A DNA stretch of 64,000 bases from Nanosynbacter sp900555675 (GCF_022828245.2 NZ_CP157587.1:310001-374000), one strand, 5' to 3'. Positions 1 through 8,085 are shown, counted from the first letter of the stretch. Notes: generated from the sequence alone by a model not told the origin. Program-made: numbers and translations.

Positions 1-843
1 GAAGCTGGCGTTTTGGACAAGACTTCTCTGGTCTTTGGGCAAATGAACGAGCCACCTGGAGCACGTTTGCGTGTTGCGTTGTCAGGTTTAGCTATGGCTG
101 AAGCTTTCCGCGATGAAGGTAAAGATGTCTTGCTATTTATCGACAATATTTACCGCTACACCCAGGCTGGTGCTGAGGTGTCGGCGCTGCTTGGTCGTTT
201 GCCGAGTGCGGTTGGTTATCAGCCAAACCTCCAGCAGGAAATGGGTGCCTTGCAAGAGCGCATTACTTCAACAAAGAAAGGCTCGATTACCTCTGTTCAG
301 GCTGTTTATGTGCCAGCTGACGACTTGACTGACCCAGCTCCTGCCACGACCTTTGCTCACCTTGACGCTACAATTGTGATGAACCGTGCATTGACGGAAA
401 TTGGTATTTATCCAGCGGTTGATGTTTTGGACTCCAGCTCAAACTCGCTTGATCCAGAAATTGTCGGCGAAGAGCATTACCGTGTGGCGCGCGAGGTTCA
501 GCGAATTCTGCAGCAATACAAAGAGCTTCAGGATATTATCGCTATTCTTGGTATGGAAGAATTGTCAGATGATCAGAAGCAGATTGTTGCCCGCGCTCGT
601 CGTATTCAGCGATTCTTGGCACAGCCGTTCCATGTGGCTGAGAAGTTTACCGGAAATCCAGGTGTTTACGTTAAATTGGAAGATACCATTCGCGACGCTT
701 CCGATATTTTGGCTGGTAAATACGATGATAAGCCTGAAAACTGGTTCTACATGGTTCAGGGTACGTTGGCTGACCAAGTCGCTCGCGACACTGAGGTGGA
801 AACTGCTAAACCTAAGAAACATTCTGAAAAGAAAGCCAAATAG
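1..843 (+). CDS. atpD: ATP synthase F1 subunit beta (5' truncated by window)
   Basis: This is the C-terminal 280 residues of the catalytic F1 beta subunit; the reading frame is open from base 1, so the gene starts before the window. Visible are the Walker B strand (DVLLFIDN), the segment ALLGRLPSAVGYQP and the segment VYVPADDLTDPAP. A DELSEED-like turn (MEELSDD) sits near residue 185 of the fragment. The tail is lysine-rich. The stop lies 2 bases before atpC, so the two are co-transcribed at the end of an atp operon. The assignment is certain from the family motifs; only the start is unseen. Confidence 0.97.
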   Translation, partial: EAGVLDKTSLVFGQMNEPPGARLRVALSGLAMAEAFRDEGKDVLLFIDNIYRYTQAGAEVSALLGRLPSAVGYQPNLQQEMGALQERITSTKKGSITSVQAVYVPADDLTDPAPATTFAHLDATIVMNRALTEIGIYPAVDVLDSSSNSLDPEIVGEEHYRVAREVQRILQQYKELQDIIAILGMEELSDDQKQIVARARRIQRFLAQPFHVAEKFTGNPGVYVKLEDTIRDASDILAGKYDDKPENWFYMVQGTLADQVARDTEVETAKPKKHSEKKAK

Positions 844-845
844 CC

Positions 846-1271
846 ATGAAATTGTCATTAGTTACACTTGTTGGCACGAAGGTTGACGAAGAGGTTTATT
901 CGCTGTCAATTCCAACCATTGACGGCGAAATATCCGTCTTCCCTAGTCATGAGCCGCTAGTGACGATTGCGCGGGATGGCGTCATTACTGTGCGTCGCCG
1001 TAAAGAAGATTCGGATAGTCAATTGGAGTATTTCGCAATCTCTGGTGGCGTGGTAAAAATTGACTATTCGTCGGTGCAAATTTTGGTTGATGAAGCTGAT
1101 CACGGCGATGATATCATCGAGGCGGAAACTCAGAAAGCTCTGGAGCGTGCTATTAAGGCGCGTGATGAGGCTGGTGATCAAGTTGAGCGCGAGAAAGCCA
1201 AGCAGCTTATCGATCGTCATATGGTGCGATTGAAGGTTGCCGATCTTCATAGGCGTAAGCGACGACGCTAG
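846..1271 (+). CDS. atpC: ATP synthase F1 subunit epsilon
   Basis: A 141-residue epsilon subunit of the F1 central stalk, which couples rotation to catalysis and can inhibit ATP hydrolysis. The N-terminal part (about 1-85) has the beta-sandwich pattern with the typical GEISVFPSHEPLVT segment. The C-terminal part (about 90-141) is a charged helical hairpin rich in Glu, Lys and Arg. It starts 2 bases after atpD and is the last gene of the operon, followed by a hairpin terminator. Length and position match the family. Confidence 0.95.
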   Translation: MKLSLVTLVGTKVDEEVYSLSIPTIDGEISVFPSHEPLVTIARDGVITVRRRKEDSDSQLEYFAISGGVVKIDYSSVQILVDEADHGDDIIEAETQKALERAIKARDEAGDQVEREKAKQLIDRHMVRLKVADLHRRKRRR

Positions 1272-1294
1272 GTTTGAGTGCGTAAGTAATTAGA

Positions 1295-1329
1295 CAAGAC
1301 CCTGCCAATATCGTCGGGGTTTTGTTTTT
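1295..1329 (+). terminator. Terminator of the atp operon
   Basis: The arms CAAGACCC and GGGTTTTG pair with one G-U and are followed by TTTTTA, just after the atpC stop. Confidence 0.75.
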
Positions 1330-1375
1330 ATGTCTTAAACTGGGCGTGAAGATTGAAAGGTGTATACAGATTTAC

Positions 1376-2161
1376 TCATAGATTATTAGTAACGCGATGA
1401 ACACTATCCTGTTGCTTTTTTGATAGTGCACCAGCGACTAGAGATAAGTATGGATCAATAAAATATTCCTCAATATACTTATTGTCTAGTACTGGACTAA
1501 TGTAATCAGGTAATGTATCTATATACGAATGCATGTCATCAGCGATACCGCGACCGCTTTTATCAAAATAAGAGGAAGTTAGGTCTATTGCTCGCTCTTC
1601 CCCTGTCTTTACACTGAATGCAGTATTTTTAATTTGCGCGTCGCCATGTGCAACTCCCGATTTATGTAGCCTCGCGAGTGTCGCTGCTCCCATAAGCAGA
1701 ACCTTTTGTATTTTTTTAGGATTGTCCGTGCTGTCGGTAATCGTGTCACAGCTCACAACATCGTCTTCGAATGCTGATAGTGTATATATAGAATCTCTGC
1801 CTGATAAAAATCCTAGTGGTTGGTACGGTTTAATATGTCCTTCACTAATAAGATGTTGTGTAATACAAAATTCTGAAAGTGCATAAGCGATATTGTCATG
1901 AGGCTTAATCGCTACAGGTATTTCTATGTCATTTGTTGACATGTTTCCGAACATGATGCCACTTGTTGCGTCCTGTCGTCCTGTATAATAATCTTCAACG
2001 GGAGTAAATGTTAATCTTTGACCGCGAGTGACGCTACTCAGCGGTGTATTGTTTACTATGAGGAGCTGTCCGCTGGGCGTATTTTCTATTGCCGTACGCA
2101 GTTTTCTCTTTGGCTGATCCTGATGTAGTATGCCGCATGCGCGCATTTCTGAGGATAACAT
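1376..2161 (-). CDS. Protein-kinase-like fold phosphotransferase, function unknown
   Basis: A 261-residue soluble protein with a kinase-like catalytic loop: GVAHGDAQIKNTAF carries the HGDxxxxN pattern seen in aminoglycoside, choline and lipopolysaccharide (Kdo) kinases. It is followed by AIDLTSS, where the metal-binding DFG/IDL element would be. The upstream lobe (about 60-130) could be the N-lobe, but no clean glycine loop is visible, so the substrate cannot be named. It is monocistronic. A consensus promoter (TTGAAA-17-TATAAT) ends 6 bases before the ATG and there is no Shine-Dalgarno sequence, so the message should be leaderless. The fold is likely, the role unknown. Confidence 0.6.
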   Translation of the reverse strand: MLSSEMRACGILHQDQPKRKLRTAIENTPSGQLLIVNNTPLSSVTRGQRLTFTPVEDYYTGRQDATSGIMFGNMSTNDIEIPVAIKPHDNIAYALSEFCITQHLISEGHIKPYQPLGFLSGRDSIYTLSAFEDDVVSCDTITDSTDNPKKIQKVLLMGAATLARLHKSGVAHGDAQIKNTAFSVKTGEERAIDLTSSYFDKSGRGIADDMHSYIDTLPDYISPVLDNKYIEEYFIDPYLSLVAGALSKKQQDSVHRVTNNL

Positions 2162-2167
2162 ATTTAT

Positions 2168-2196
2168 ATTATATAATATTATCTATACTTTTTCAA
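2168..2196 (-). promoter_or_regulatory. Sigma-70 promoter of a leaderless gene
   Basis: TTGAAA (2191-2196), 17-base spacer, TATAAT (2168-2173). Only 6 bases separate the -10 box from the ATG at 2161, so transcription should begin at or next to the start codon. Confidence 0.8.
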
Positions 2197-2260
2197 TCAA
2201 TTTGCGTATAGTACTAAGACTCTAATTAATACTAATCTAAATAGCGACGTCTTCCGTCGT

Positions 2261-2716
2261 CTATTCTTTGTCTTCAGCGATACCAAAAGTAACAGCCACG
2301 AATAGAGACAGAACCACTACAAACCCCGAGATAATGGCGATAGTTTTTGATGTTTTAAATGAAATAGCGTTATTTGTATACACGGATAATGTTGAAAAGG
2401 TCTCCATGTCGCTAAAATCAGGCATTGCAAGGCCGCAGATAAATAATGAAATTGACATGACGATAAAGGAAACACGTACTATTGTGGTGAGATGGTCTTT
2501 TGATGCATGGCGTTTTTTCATTTGTCGGGAGATGATTGCAAGACAGATACAGCTAACGATAAGCGCCCACGGGCCAAGTAGTGCTAGTACCCAACCGCCG
2601 ATGCCAGTAATGAATCCGCGTGCGAGCGAGAACCAGATAGCACTTACCCATAATGCTATGACGATCCATGTGTCTATGGCCTGTTGTTTTTGTAGTTTTT
2701 GTTTTTTTGTTGTCAT
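2261..2716 (-). CDS. Four-helix membrane protein of unknown function
   Basis: A 151-residue protein with a short basic N-terminus (MTTKKQKLQKQQ) and about four hydrophobic segments. The second pair is around residues 70-150, ending in a stretch rich in Val, Ile and Phe. No catalytic motif is recognised. The start at 2716 is preferred over an in-frame codon at 2770 because the longer form would overlap dus. A TATACT box lies at 2724-2729, 7 bases before this ATG and inside the end of dus, so the gene may have its own leaderless transcript while also following dus by 1 base. Confidence 0.65.
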   Translation of the reverse strand: MTTKKQKLQKQQAIDTWIVIALWVSAIWFSLARGFITGIGGWVLALLGPWALIVSCICLAIISRQMKKRHASKDHLTTIVRVSFIVMSISLFICGLAMPDFSDMETFSTLSVYTNNAISFKTSKTIAIISGFVVVLSLFVAVTFGIAEDKE

Positions 2717-2717
2717 G

Positions 2718-3689
2718 TCAATAAGTATAATGTGGATGATCGTTGTGTGCAAGTATTGATCGCACCTCATCGGTCGTCGTGGTGTGCATCAATTTTTCTC
2801 GAAGTTCCTTTGCGCCGTCAAAATCGTGAATATAAATCTTGAAAAAACGTTTTAGAGTTTCAAAAGGTCGCCCTAAAATCGGCTGGTAAGAATCGAACAA
2901 ATCCAAGTGATAATTAAGGAGCGTCAACAGTTCTTCCTTGTGATTATCTGTGTCAGTTTTCGATTTACGGAAGCAAAACGGATCACTGAAAACGCCTCGC
3001 CCGATCATAATTCCATTCACGCCAGGGTGTTTTCTGGCAATTTCCAGCCCATGCTCTCGATCGCGAATGTCGCCGTTGATGGTCAGGAGTATTTGTGGGG
3101 CAATTTCATCGCGCAGCTTAACGATCTCGTCAATCAATTCGTAATGCGCCGCAACTTTGCTCATCTCTTTTTTTGTGCGCAGATGAATCGTTAAATTCAC
3201 AATGTCTTGCTTGAGAATTGCCGTAAGCCACTCGCGCCACTCATCGACGTAAGTATAGCCCAGCCGAGTTTTTACGCTAACTGGCAATCCAGATTTTTTG
3301 GCAGCGTCAATTGCGGCTATCGCTATGTCGGGTCGACGAATCAGAGCCGCACCGCCACTTTTAATGGCAGATTTGGCGGGACACCCCATATTGATATCAA
3401 TTCCGTTAAAACCAAGTTCCGCGCAGTGCTTCGCGAAAGCTTCCATGTCCCCTGGCTCGCCACCCCAGATTTGCGCAATCAGCGGCTGCTCGTCGTCAGT
3501 TTTGATTAGTCGCCCAGCTATGGCTTTGTCGCCGGCGTGAACCCAGCCGGTGGCATTTGCGAACTCAGTGAGAAATATATCTGGCGCGCCAGCTTGTTTC
3601 ACGACATGACGAAACACGACGTCGGTGACGGCTTCCATTGGTGCCAATATGAAAAATGGCTGCGGTAAATCATTCCAAAACGATGTCAT
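2718..3689 (-). CDS. dus: tRNA-dihydrouridine synthase (DusB-like)
   Basis: A 323-residue FMN enzyme that reduces uridines in tRNA D-loops. The FMN-binding TIM-barrel start FILAPMEAVTDVVFR is present. The active-site signature GIDINMGCPAKS (about 95-106) contains the catalytic Cys. A lysine-containing strand VSVKTRLG and the phosphate site GIMIGRGVFSDPF near residue 230 complete the pattern. Length is normal for the family. A TAAAAT box ends 7 bases before the ATG and no ribosome binding site is visible. The exact Dus subfamily cannot be fixed by eye. Confidence 0.92.
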   Translation of the reverse strand: MTSFWNDLPQPFFILAPMEAVTDVVFRHVVKQAGAPDIFLTEFANATGWVHAGDKAIAGRLIKTDDEQPLIAQIWGGEPGDMEAFAKHCAELGFNGIDINMGCPAKSAIKSGGAALIRRPDIAIAAIDAAKKSGLPVSVKTRLGYTYVDEWREWLTAILKQDIVNLTIHLRTKKEMSKVAAHYELIDEIVKLRDEIAPQILLTINGDIRDREHGLEIARKHPGVNGIMIGRGVFSDPFCFRKSKTDTDNHKEELLTLLNYHLDLFDSYQPILGRPFETLKRFFKIYIHDFDGAKELREKLMHTTTTDEVRSILAHNDHPHYTY

Positions 3690-3711
3690 CTCTGTTATTT
3701 TATCACAAAAA

Positions 3712-3749
3712 GGAGAAAACCCCTCACTCTCGTCTTTGAGAATGAGGGG
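3712..3749 (-). terminator. Strong terminator on the minus strand
   Basis: On the minus strand CCCCTCATTCTC pairs with GAGAGTGAGGGG (12 pairs, one U-G) around an AAAGAC loop and is followed by TTTTCTCCTTTTT. The wobble pair is only formed by the minus-strand RNA. It would end transcripts coming from the zinc-ribbon gene region before they reach dus. Confidence 0.75.
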
Positions 3750-3751
3750 GA

Positions 3752-3949
3752 TGGGGGCTCAAGCGGTTCTGCTCGGAGTTGATCTCAACGGTGAGAAAAA
3801 CTGCCACGAGTGAATCTCGCGAGCCCGAAAATTAGAAAACATCAATACTTCCACGTGCCGGCTCACGTTGCTAGGCGCCATCGTCTAGCGGGGAGTATTG
3901 ATGAACCTGAACGCCGCCCGTTGGGGCGCTCGACAGCGTTAGGTTTTTT
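3752..3949 (+). ncRNA. Candidate structured RNA, unidentified family
   Basis: About 200 bases with dense nested pairing. The first domain is closed by GGGCTC/GAGCCC with inner hairpins TCTCA-ACGG-TGAGA, CGAG-TGAAT-CTCG and GCGGTT/AACTGC. The second is a three-way junction closed by CATCAATACTTCC pairing with GGGAGTATTGATG, holding GCTAG...CTAGC and ACGTG...CACGT hairpins. It ends in a hairpin (AACCT.AACGC/GCGTTAGGTT) followed by TTTTTT. Two stems need G-U pairs that exist only on the plus strand, which favours that orientation. No clear promoter is seen. It does not match tmRNA, RNase P, SRP or 6S motifs that I know. Confidence 0.45.
3905..3949 (+). terminator. Hairpin with T-run ending the candidate RNA
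   Basis: AACCT.AACGC pairs with GCGTTAGGTT around an inner CGCCC/GGGCG hairpin and runs into TTTTTTAATT. There is no CDS upstream on this strand, so it most likely ends a non-coding transcript. Confidence 0.6.
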
Positions 3950-3959
3950 AATTGCCGGA

Positions 3960-4042
3960 TGGCGGACGCGACGGGAGTTGAACCCGTCCATCCTCGATTA
4001 ACCACTTCGTCGTGGAGAATCGAGGGGCTATCCTGCGCGTCC
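3960..4042 (-). ncRNA. tRNA-like element (acceptor, T-arm and CCA, no cloverleaf)
   Basis: An 83-base minus-strand element has a perfect 7-bp acceptor stem (GGACGCG/CGCGTCC), a 5-bp T-stem with a canonical 7-base TTCAACT loop, a G discriminator and an encoded CCA. The middle does not make a D-arm and anticodon arm. A 10-base linker is followed by one long hairpin of 8 plus 4 pairs (CCTCGATT/AATCGAGG, then CCAC/GTGG). This resembles the tRNA-like domain of tmRNA without its tag-coding loop. It lies 50 bases downstream of the zinc-ribbon CDS on the same strand. It could be a decayed tRNA or tmRNA, or a functional mimic. Confidence 0.45.
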
Positions 4043-4067
4043 CTTGATTCTTTTCCGGACTAACCGG

Positions 4068-4085
4068 CTGGGGAATCGGACCCAG
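4068..4085 (-). other. T-arm-like hairpin after the zinc-ribbon gene
   Basis: CTGGG and CCCAG enclose TCCGATTC, close to a tRNA T-loop. It sits between the zinc-ribbon stop and the tRNA-like element, with no matching acceptor stem. Confidence 0.3.
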
Positions 4086-4092
4086 GGGTGTG

Positions 4093-4236
4093 CTACTTGC
4101 CGCAGCTCGGACAATGGAATTTCCAAGACCCAAGCTTCGAAGGGTCCACGTAGAAAACGCTTCCACACTTGCTGCAGGTCTTCCCTACAGTATACAGACC
4201 AGTGGGGGCGTCTTTTCCGTAGTACTTGAACACCAT
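4093..4236 (-). CDS. Small zinc-ribbon protein (47 aa), unknown function
   Basis: A 47-residue protein with two CxxC knuckles (CSKC at 21-24 and CPSC at 42-45) separated by 17 residues rich in aromatic residues and lysine, a classic zinc-ribbon. It starts at an ATG preceded by AGAGGTGA, a good ribosome binding site lying at the edge of a hairpin (4241-4260). Codons are GC-rich (TAC, AAG, GAC, GGC), unlike dus or the helicase beside it, which suggests transfer. A promoter lies about 90 bases upstream and the leader is strongly structured. It could bind nucleic acid or protein; the role is unknown. Confidence 0.65.
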   Translation of the reverse strand: MVFKYYGKDAPTGLYTVGKTCSKCGSVFYVDPSKLGSWKFHCPSCGK

Positions 4237-4240
4237 TCAC

Positions 4241-4310
4241 CTCTTTTCTAAAGAAAAGAGCTGACCTCATCTGTGCTCCTGGAGAGCACGATATAGAATC
4301 AGCTCTACCA
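4241..4310 (-). promoter_or_regulatory. Structured leader of the zinc-ribbon gene
   Basis: Reading the minus strand, GAGCTGA...TCAGCTC closes a stem with an inner GTGCTC/GAGCAC hairpin and is followed by TTTTC. Then CTCTTTTC-TTTA-GAAAAGAG (4241-4260) forms a second hairpin that covers the start of the AGAGGTGA ribosome site. The arrangement suggests attenuation or translational control. Confidence 0.5.
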
Positions 4311-4325
4311 ACAAAAGCGTTTACT

Positions 4326-4354
4326 ATAATAACACTAATTATAAAAAAATGCAA
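4326..4354 (-). promoter_or_regulatory. Promoter of the zinc-ribbon gene
   Basis: TTGCAT (4349-4354), 17-base T-rich spacer, TATTAT (4326-4331). The -35 and first spacer bases (TTGCATTTTT) recur upstream of the GC-rich adhesin gene at 37669-37674. Confidence 0.65.
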
Positions 4355-4372
4355 CAATATACCAGAATATTT

Positions 4373-7300
4373 TTATATTTCGCCCGCCAGCAGGTCTTTT
4401 TCGAATTGCAACATTCCCTTATAATCCGCTGAATAGCCAGAAATATCCGGCAGATCTAACGTGGTAATTTTTCGCCAAATAATCTCAATCAGTTGCGTAA
4501 ATTCAGTCAGCTCTTCTCTGGAGAATGTATCTTCCAGGTTGAGGATATCGCCGGTCTTCATGTCTGGCTCGACAAATTGTAATCGCCCGCCAGTAAACGT
4601 GAAATTGCCATAATCGCGTGAATGCTCGACCAGCAGCTGATAGAACATCAATTGCTGACGATATTTATGAAGTTTGATTTTTTCGTAATCAGCCGAACCT
4701 TTCCAAGAATGCGCCGGCTTGCCAGTTTTATAATCCGTTACGAAGATGGTTTTATTTTGCTTGTCGATGTCGACAACGTCAAGTTTACCAGTCAATCTGG
4801 CATTATCGATAATTACGCCTTGGTTTGAAAAGTCTAATTCCGCCAAGTCCGTGTCGTGAAAATCTGAAGATTTGGCATTTAAGAACGCAGTCAAAGCCGA
4901 CTTCCCTTTGTCCAAATACAATTGAAAATCGTCCGCTGGCAAATGCTGACCTTCGAGAGATTTTTGGAAAAATTGGAGAATTTGTTCGACGCTTGGCAAT
5001 TGGTGATCGGCGCTGAATGAGCAATGTGCCTGCTGAAGGCTGCTGTGAATCGCGGTTCCGTAAGCTGCGGCGGAATTTTTGGCGGATGGAAAATGTAGCA
5101 AATTGTTCAATAAGAAATTCTGCGGTCCGCCACGTGAAACGTCGAGGAAATTATTCAAATGCGTCGCGGAAAGTTTGTATGTTTCCAGCGCTGGCGCCAA
5201 TAAATCCTTTAATTCTGGAACAATCGGCGAAGTTAGTCGTGTCGTCCAGTCGGTTTCAGCGAGTTCAATTTGTTCCGCTGGATCGTCGCTGGTCGGAATG
5301 ACGGTCGGCGTGCAATTCGTCAAGAAACTGGCAATTATCGTGTCGCTACCAGAATCGTTGGTTTGAGAATAAGCCATGGTCAATGTGGTTTTGGCGCGAG
5401 TCATCGCCACGAAAAATAGCCGAAGTCGTTCGTCGTAAGTGGCGCCCGCTGGCTGAAGCTGGAGATTTGCGGGATATCGGATAGCTCGGCTGCGTGAACG
5501 AACCTTCTCGCCCCAAGCGCTGTCAATTGCCCCAATCACGAAAACGTGCGGAAATTCCAGACCTTTGGATTTATGGGCGGTCATTAAGTTTATGGCGCCG
5601 CTGAGTGAACTTGCGTGCGTGCGAATTTGCGTTAAGCGAGTTTTTGTTGAAATATGCAGATCAATAAATTCCAAAAAATCTTCCAGAGTTGGGTTTTTAT
5701 CGGTGATTCGATCGCGAAGTTTTTGACGCAAAGTACGCAAACTTTCCAGAATTGTCAGATATGCTTCTGGGTTTTTATCTAGCTTTTCTGGCGAGAAATA
5801 GAAATTGGCGAGAGAATTGACTTGAAGATCGCCGCTTTCATCGTTAGTTAAGCCTAATAAATTGTCCAATTGCTCTTCCAATGGCAGATTCGGCACGTCT
5901 TTAGCGCGCTCCAAAAGCCACTTTGCAAATTCCTTAAATACGCTATTTGCCAACATACTTTCCAGCCACAATTGCCGATTTTTGTAAGCTTGAAGGCTCA
6001 ATTTCCAGATGTCCAGCGCAGAAAATCCAAACGCGGGATGAGCCGTAATTTCCGGCAATAGACTATTGGCAACGTCCAAATTATTCTGGCTAATCGCCAC
6101 GACAGTTCGCGCTAATTTGTCCAGAATCTGAATTATATCTTGCTCCAAAATGTCGTCGTGACGCTCGTAATTGACAAAAAGATTTTCTTTATAAAGATGC
6201 GGAAGAATTTCAATGAGTTCCTTATGGTGGCGCGCAATAATCGTAATGTTTTCTGGCTTTTCACCGTTTTTTATTAGCTCGGCAATTTGTTTGGCAATTC
6301 CCGCTCGCTCTTCGCTAACAGATGAGAATTCTTGGATTTCGACTTTTGAGCCTTCGCTATTTGCGTGTGCGGTCAATTGTTTTGATAGCCCGTCAATTGT
6401 GTTTTCCAATCGATCCGCGCCTTGAGTGATGACGTCTCGCGCCGACGATAAAATGTTTTCGGCGGAACGATAATTGTCGGTCAAAACGATGATTTTTGGG
6501 TCGTGATAATGTTGGCGGAAGCGCTGGATGTTGCCCACGTCTGCACCTTGGAAGCTGAAGATTGCTTGGTCGTCATCGCCGACCGCCATGATGTTTGGAT
6601 TATCGTCATTCTCGCTAGTCAAATTGAACAGCAATCGAAGTTGCGCCAAGTTTGTGTCCTGGAATTCGTCGACCATGATGAATTGGAATTGCTCTTGGAG
6701 GTTTGCGCGCAGTTCTGGGTGAGATTCGCAGGCTTGAATAACGGATAAAATCATGTCGTCGTAGTCAAATAACGAACGCTCGGATAAAATATTTACGTAT
6801 TTTTCGTAAACGTCAATTGCGGCAGATAATTTTTCTGCGGCGGTAAAATCTTTCAGGACAAATTCGCCATTGGCATTTTTTTCGCACCATTTATTTTTCC
6901 AGGCGGTCAGTGGCTTGGTTGAGTTTTCGTCAATTGCTTCCTGGGTGGCGTGCACAATACTCAGCGCCAAAACGTTGGCGTATGGCGTGATTGAGGCTGG
7001 CAATTTTGAGTTTTTCTCGTCAGGATTTTTGGCTGCTAAATTGGCAATTTTCTCAGCTATCGGCGCAAACATTTCAATTGTTTTTTTCGATATTTTGGCG
7101 GAAAATACTTGCTGAATATCTGGCGCGATTTCGGCGATTGTGTTTTGATTGTCCTCAATAATTGCCCGTAATTCTGACGGCGTTAAGCCGCTTTGCTTGA
7201 ACTCGGAAATAATGCGAATGAGGTCTTTAATATAAACGAATTCCCCGTTGTTTTTCGCGCTTAATGGATTCCGCCAATCAAGTCCTTCGAGTATTCCAGA

Positions 7301-7669
7301 GATAATTTGATATTGCGTCAATTCGTCAACTGGCTGAGCGTCGGCGCCACGGAAAAAATACTCGCGATGTTGATTGATGATTTCTGTGCCGAAGCTGTGG
7401 AACGTGTGAATTGCAATTTTATACGCATCCTCACCGATAATCTGGCGAAGTCGTTGGCGCATGTTCGTGGCGCCACTTTCGGTGAACGTTAGACATAAAA
7501 TACTGTTCGGCAAAGTGTCGGTCTGCCTTAGGATTTGGGCGGTACGCATACTCAGAAGTTCGGTTTTCCCTGTTCCCGGCCCAGCAATTACAAGAAGCGA
7601 TCCGTGAATGTAGTCGACTGCTTGTCGTTGATTATCGTTTAATTTAGCGTAACGAGTATTGAAATCCAT
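4373..7669 (-). CDS. UvrD/Rep-family DNA helicase with C-terminal RecB-like nuclease domain
   Basis: A 1098-residue superfamily 1A helicase. Motifs run in order: Q-motif NDNQRQAV, Walker A AGPGTGKT (about 29-36), Walker B VDEFQDTN, motif III VGDDDQAIFSFQGA, motif IV NYRSAENIL, motif V AHKSKGLEFPHV and motif VI VAMTRAKT. The last 300 residues carry a PD-(D/E)XK nuclease pattern (LTGKLDVVD, then VTDYKTGKP), as in AddB/RecB-type enzymes. It would unwind and trim DNA ends in recombinational repair and may replace RecBCD/AddAB here. It is monocistronic. TGGTAAAAT, an extended -10 box, ends 6 bases before the ATG, so the transcript is probably leaderless. Confidence 0.9.
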   Translation of the reverse strand: MDFNTRYAKLNDNQRQAVDYIHGSLLVIAGPGTGKTELLSMRTAQILRQTDTLPNSILCLTFTESGATNMRQRLRQIIGEDAYKIAIHTFHSFGTEIINQHREYFFRGADAQPVDELTQYQIISGILEGLDWRNPLSAKNNGEFVYIKDLIRIISEFKQSGLTPSELRAIIEDNQNTIAEIAPDIQQVFSAKISKKTIEMFAPIAEKIANLAAKNPDEKNSKLPASITPYANVLALSIVHATQEAIDENSTKPLTAWKNKWCEKNANGEFVLKDFTAAEKLSAAIDVYEKYVNILSERSLFDYDDMILSVIQACESHPELRANLQEQFQFIMVDEFQDTNLAQLRLLFNLTSENDDNPNIMAVGDDDQAIFSFQGADVGNIQRFRQHYHDPKIIVLTDNYRSAENILSSARDVITQGADRLENTIDGLSKQLTAHANSEGSKVEIQEFSSVSEERAGIAKQIAELIKNGEKPENITIIARHHKELIEILPHLYKENLFVNYERHDDILEQDIIQILDKLARTVVAISQNNLDVANSLLPEITAHPAFGFSALDIWKLSLQAYKNRQLWLESMLANSVFKEFAKWLLERAKDVPNLPLEEQLDNLLGLTNDESGDLQVNSLANFYFSPEKLDKNPEAYLTILESLRTLRQKLRDRITDKNPTLEDFLEFIDLHISTKTRLTQIRTHASSLSGAINLMTAHKSKGLEFPHVFVIGAIDSAWGEKVRSRSRAIRYPANLQLQPAGATYDERLRLFFVAMTRAKTTLTMAYSQTNDSGSDTIIASFLTNCTPTVIPTSDDPAEQIELAETDWTTRLTSPIVPELKDLLAPALETYKLSATHLNNFLDVSRGGPQNFLLNNLLHFPSAKNSAAAYGTAIHSSLQQAHCSFSADHQLPSVEQILQFFQKSLEGQHLPADDFQLYLDKGKSALTAFLNAKSSDFHDTDLAELDFSNQGVIIDNARLTGKLDVVDIDKQNKTIFVTDYKTGKPAHSWKGSADYEKIKLHKYRQQLMFYQLLVEHSRDYGNFTFTGGRLQFVEPDMKTGDILNLEDTFSREELTEFTQLIEIIWRKITTLDLPDISGYSADYKGMLQFEKDLLAGEI

Positions 7670-7767
7670 AGTTTTATTTTACCATGTCGGCAGTCTTCAG
7701 AATGCAATATCAAAATTGCTATTTACAGAATTCGTCTAAGGTTATAAATTTAGCATAAGGAGGATAA

Positions 7768-8085
7768 ATGAAAAACTTAAAAAAGATAAGATTTAGTCAT
7801 ATATATATGTTTGTGCTGACGATTGCGTTGATTTTTCTGAGTTATCAAGTCTACTGGCTGAATGAAAAACAATATCGAAGATCAGTCCAGTCTTCCATCG
7901 ATTATCTTGAAAACGCCCAAAGCATTAAGCGACTTGAGTTTTGTGTTAATCACGCCATTAAAGATTGTACTGAAGAAAATGTCGATGATTGGAATGAAAA
8001 ACATCCAGAAGATGCGTTTAAGGGTAAAAGCCACTTGGATATTTCCCGTCAAGCAATTGAAGCGGTCAGGCAGGTTGGTTATTAG
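7768..8085 (+). CDS. Small membrane-anchored protein, unknown
   Basis: A 105-residue protein with one hydrophobic segment (about 12-30, IYMFVLTIALIFLSY) after a basic start and a polar, acidic remainder containing two cysteines (CVNHAIKDC) that could form a disulfide outside the cell. A strong AAGGAGG ribosome site sits 6 bases before the ATG, in contrast to the leaderless neighbours. No family is recognised. Topology suggests an exported or membrane-tethered protein. Confidence 0.6.
   Translation: MKNLKKIRFSHIYMFVLTIALIFLSYQVYWLNEKQYRRSVQSSIDYLENAQSIKRLEFCVNHAIKDCTEENVDDWNEKHPEDAFKGKSHLDISRQAIEAVRQVGY

Noticed and set aside
3905..3949. Integron attC-like palindrome (ACCTAAC / GTTxAGGT)
   Set aside because: One core box carries an inserted base, there is no integron integrase or second copy, and the T-run explains the hairpin as a terminator.
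3712..4042. Complete tmRNA (ssrA) gene
   Set aside because: The acceptor strands are only about 65 bases apart and enclose no tag-coding segment; no Ala-rich tag ending in stop was found on either strand.
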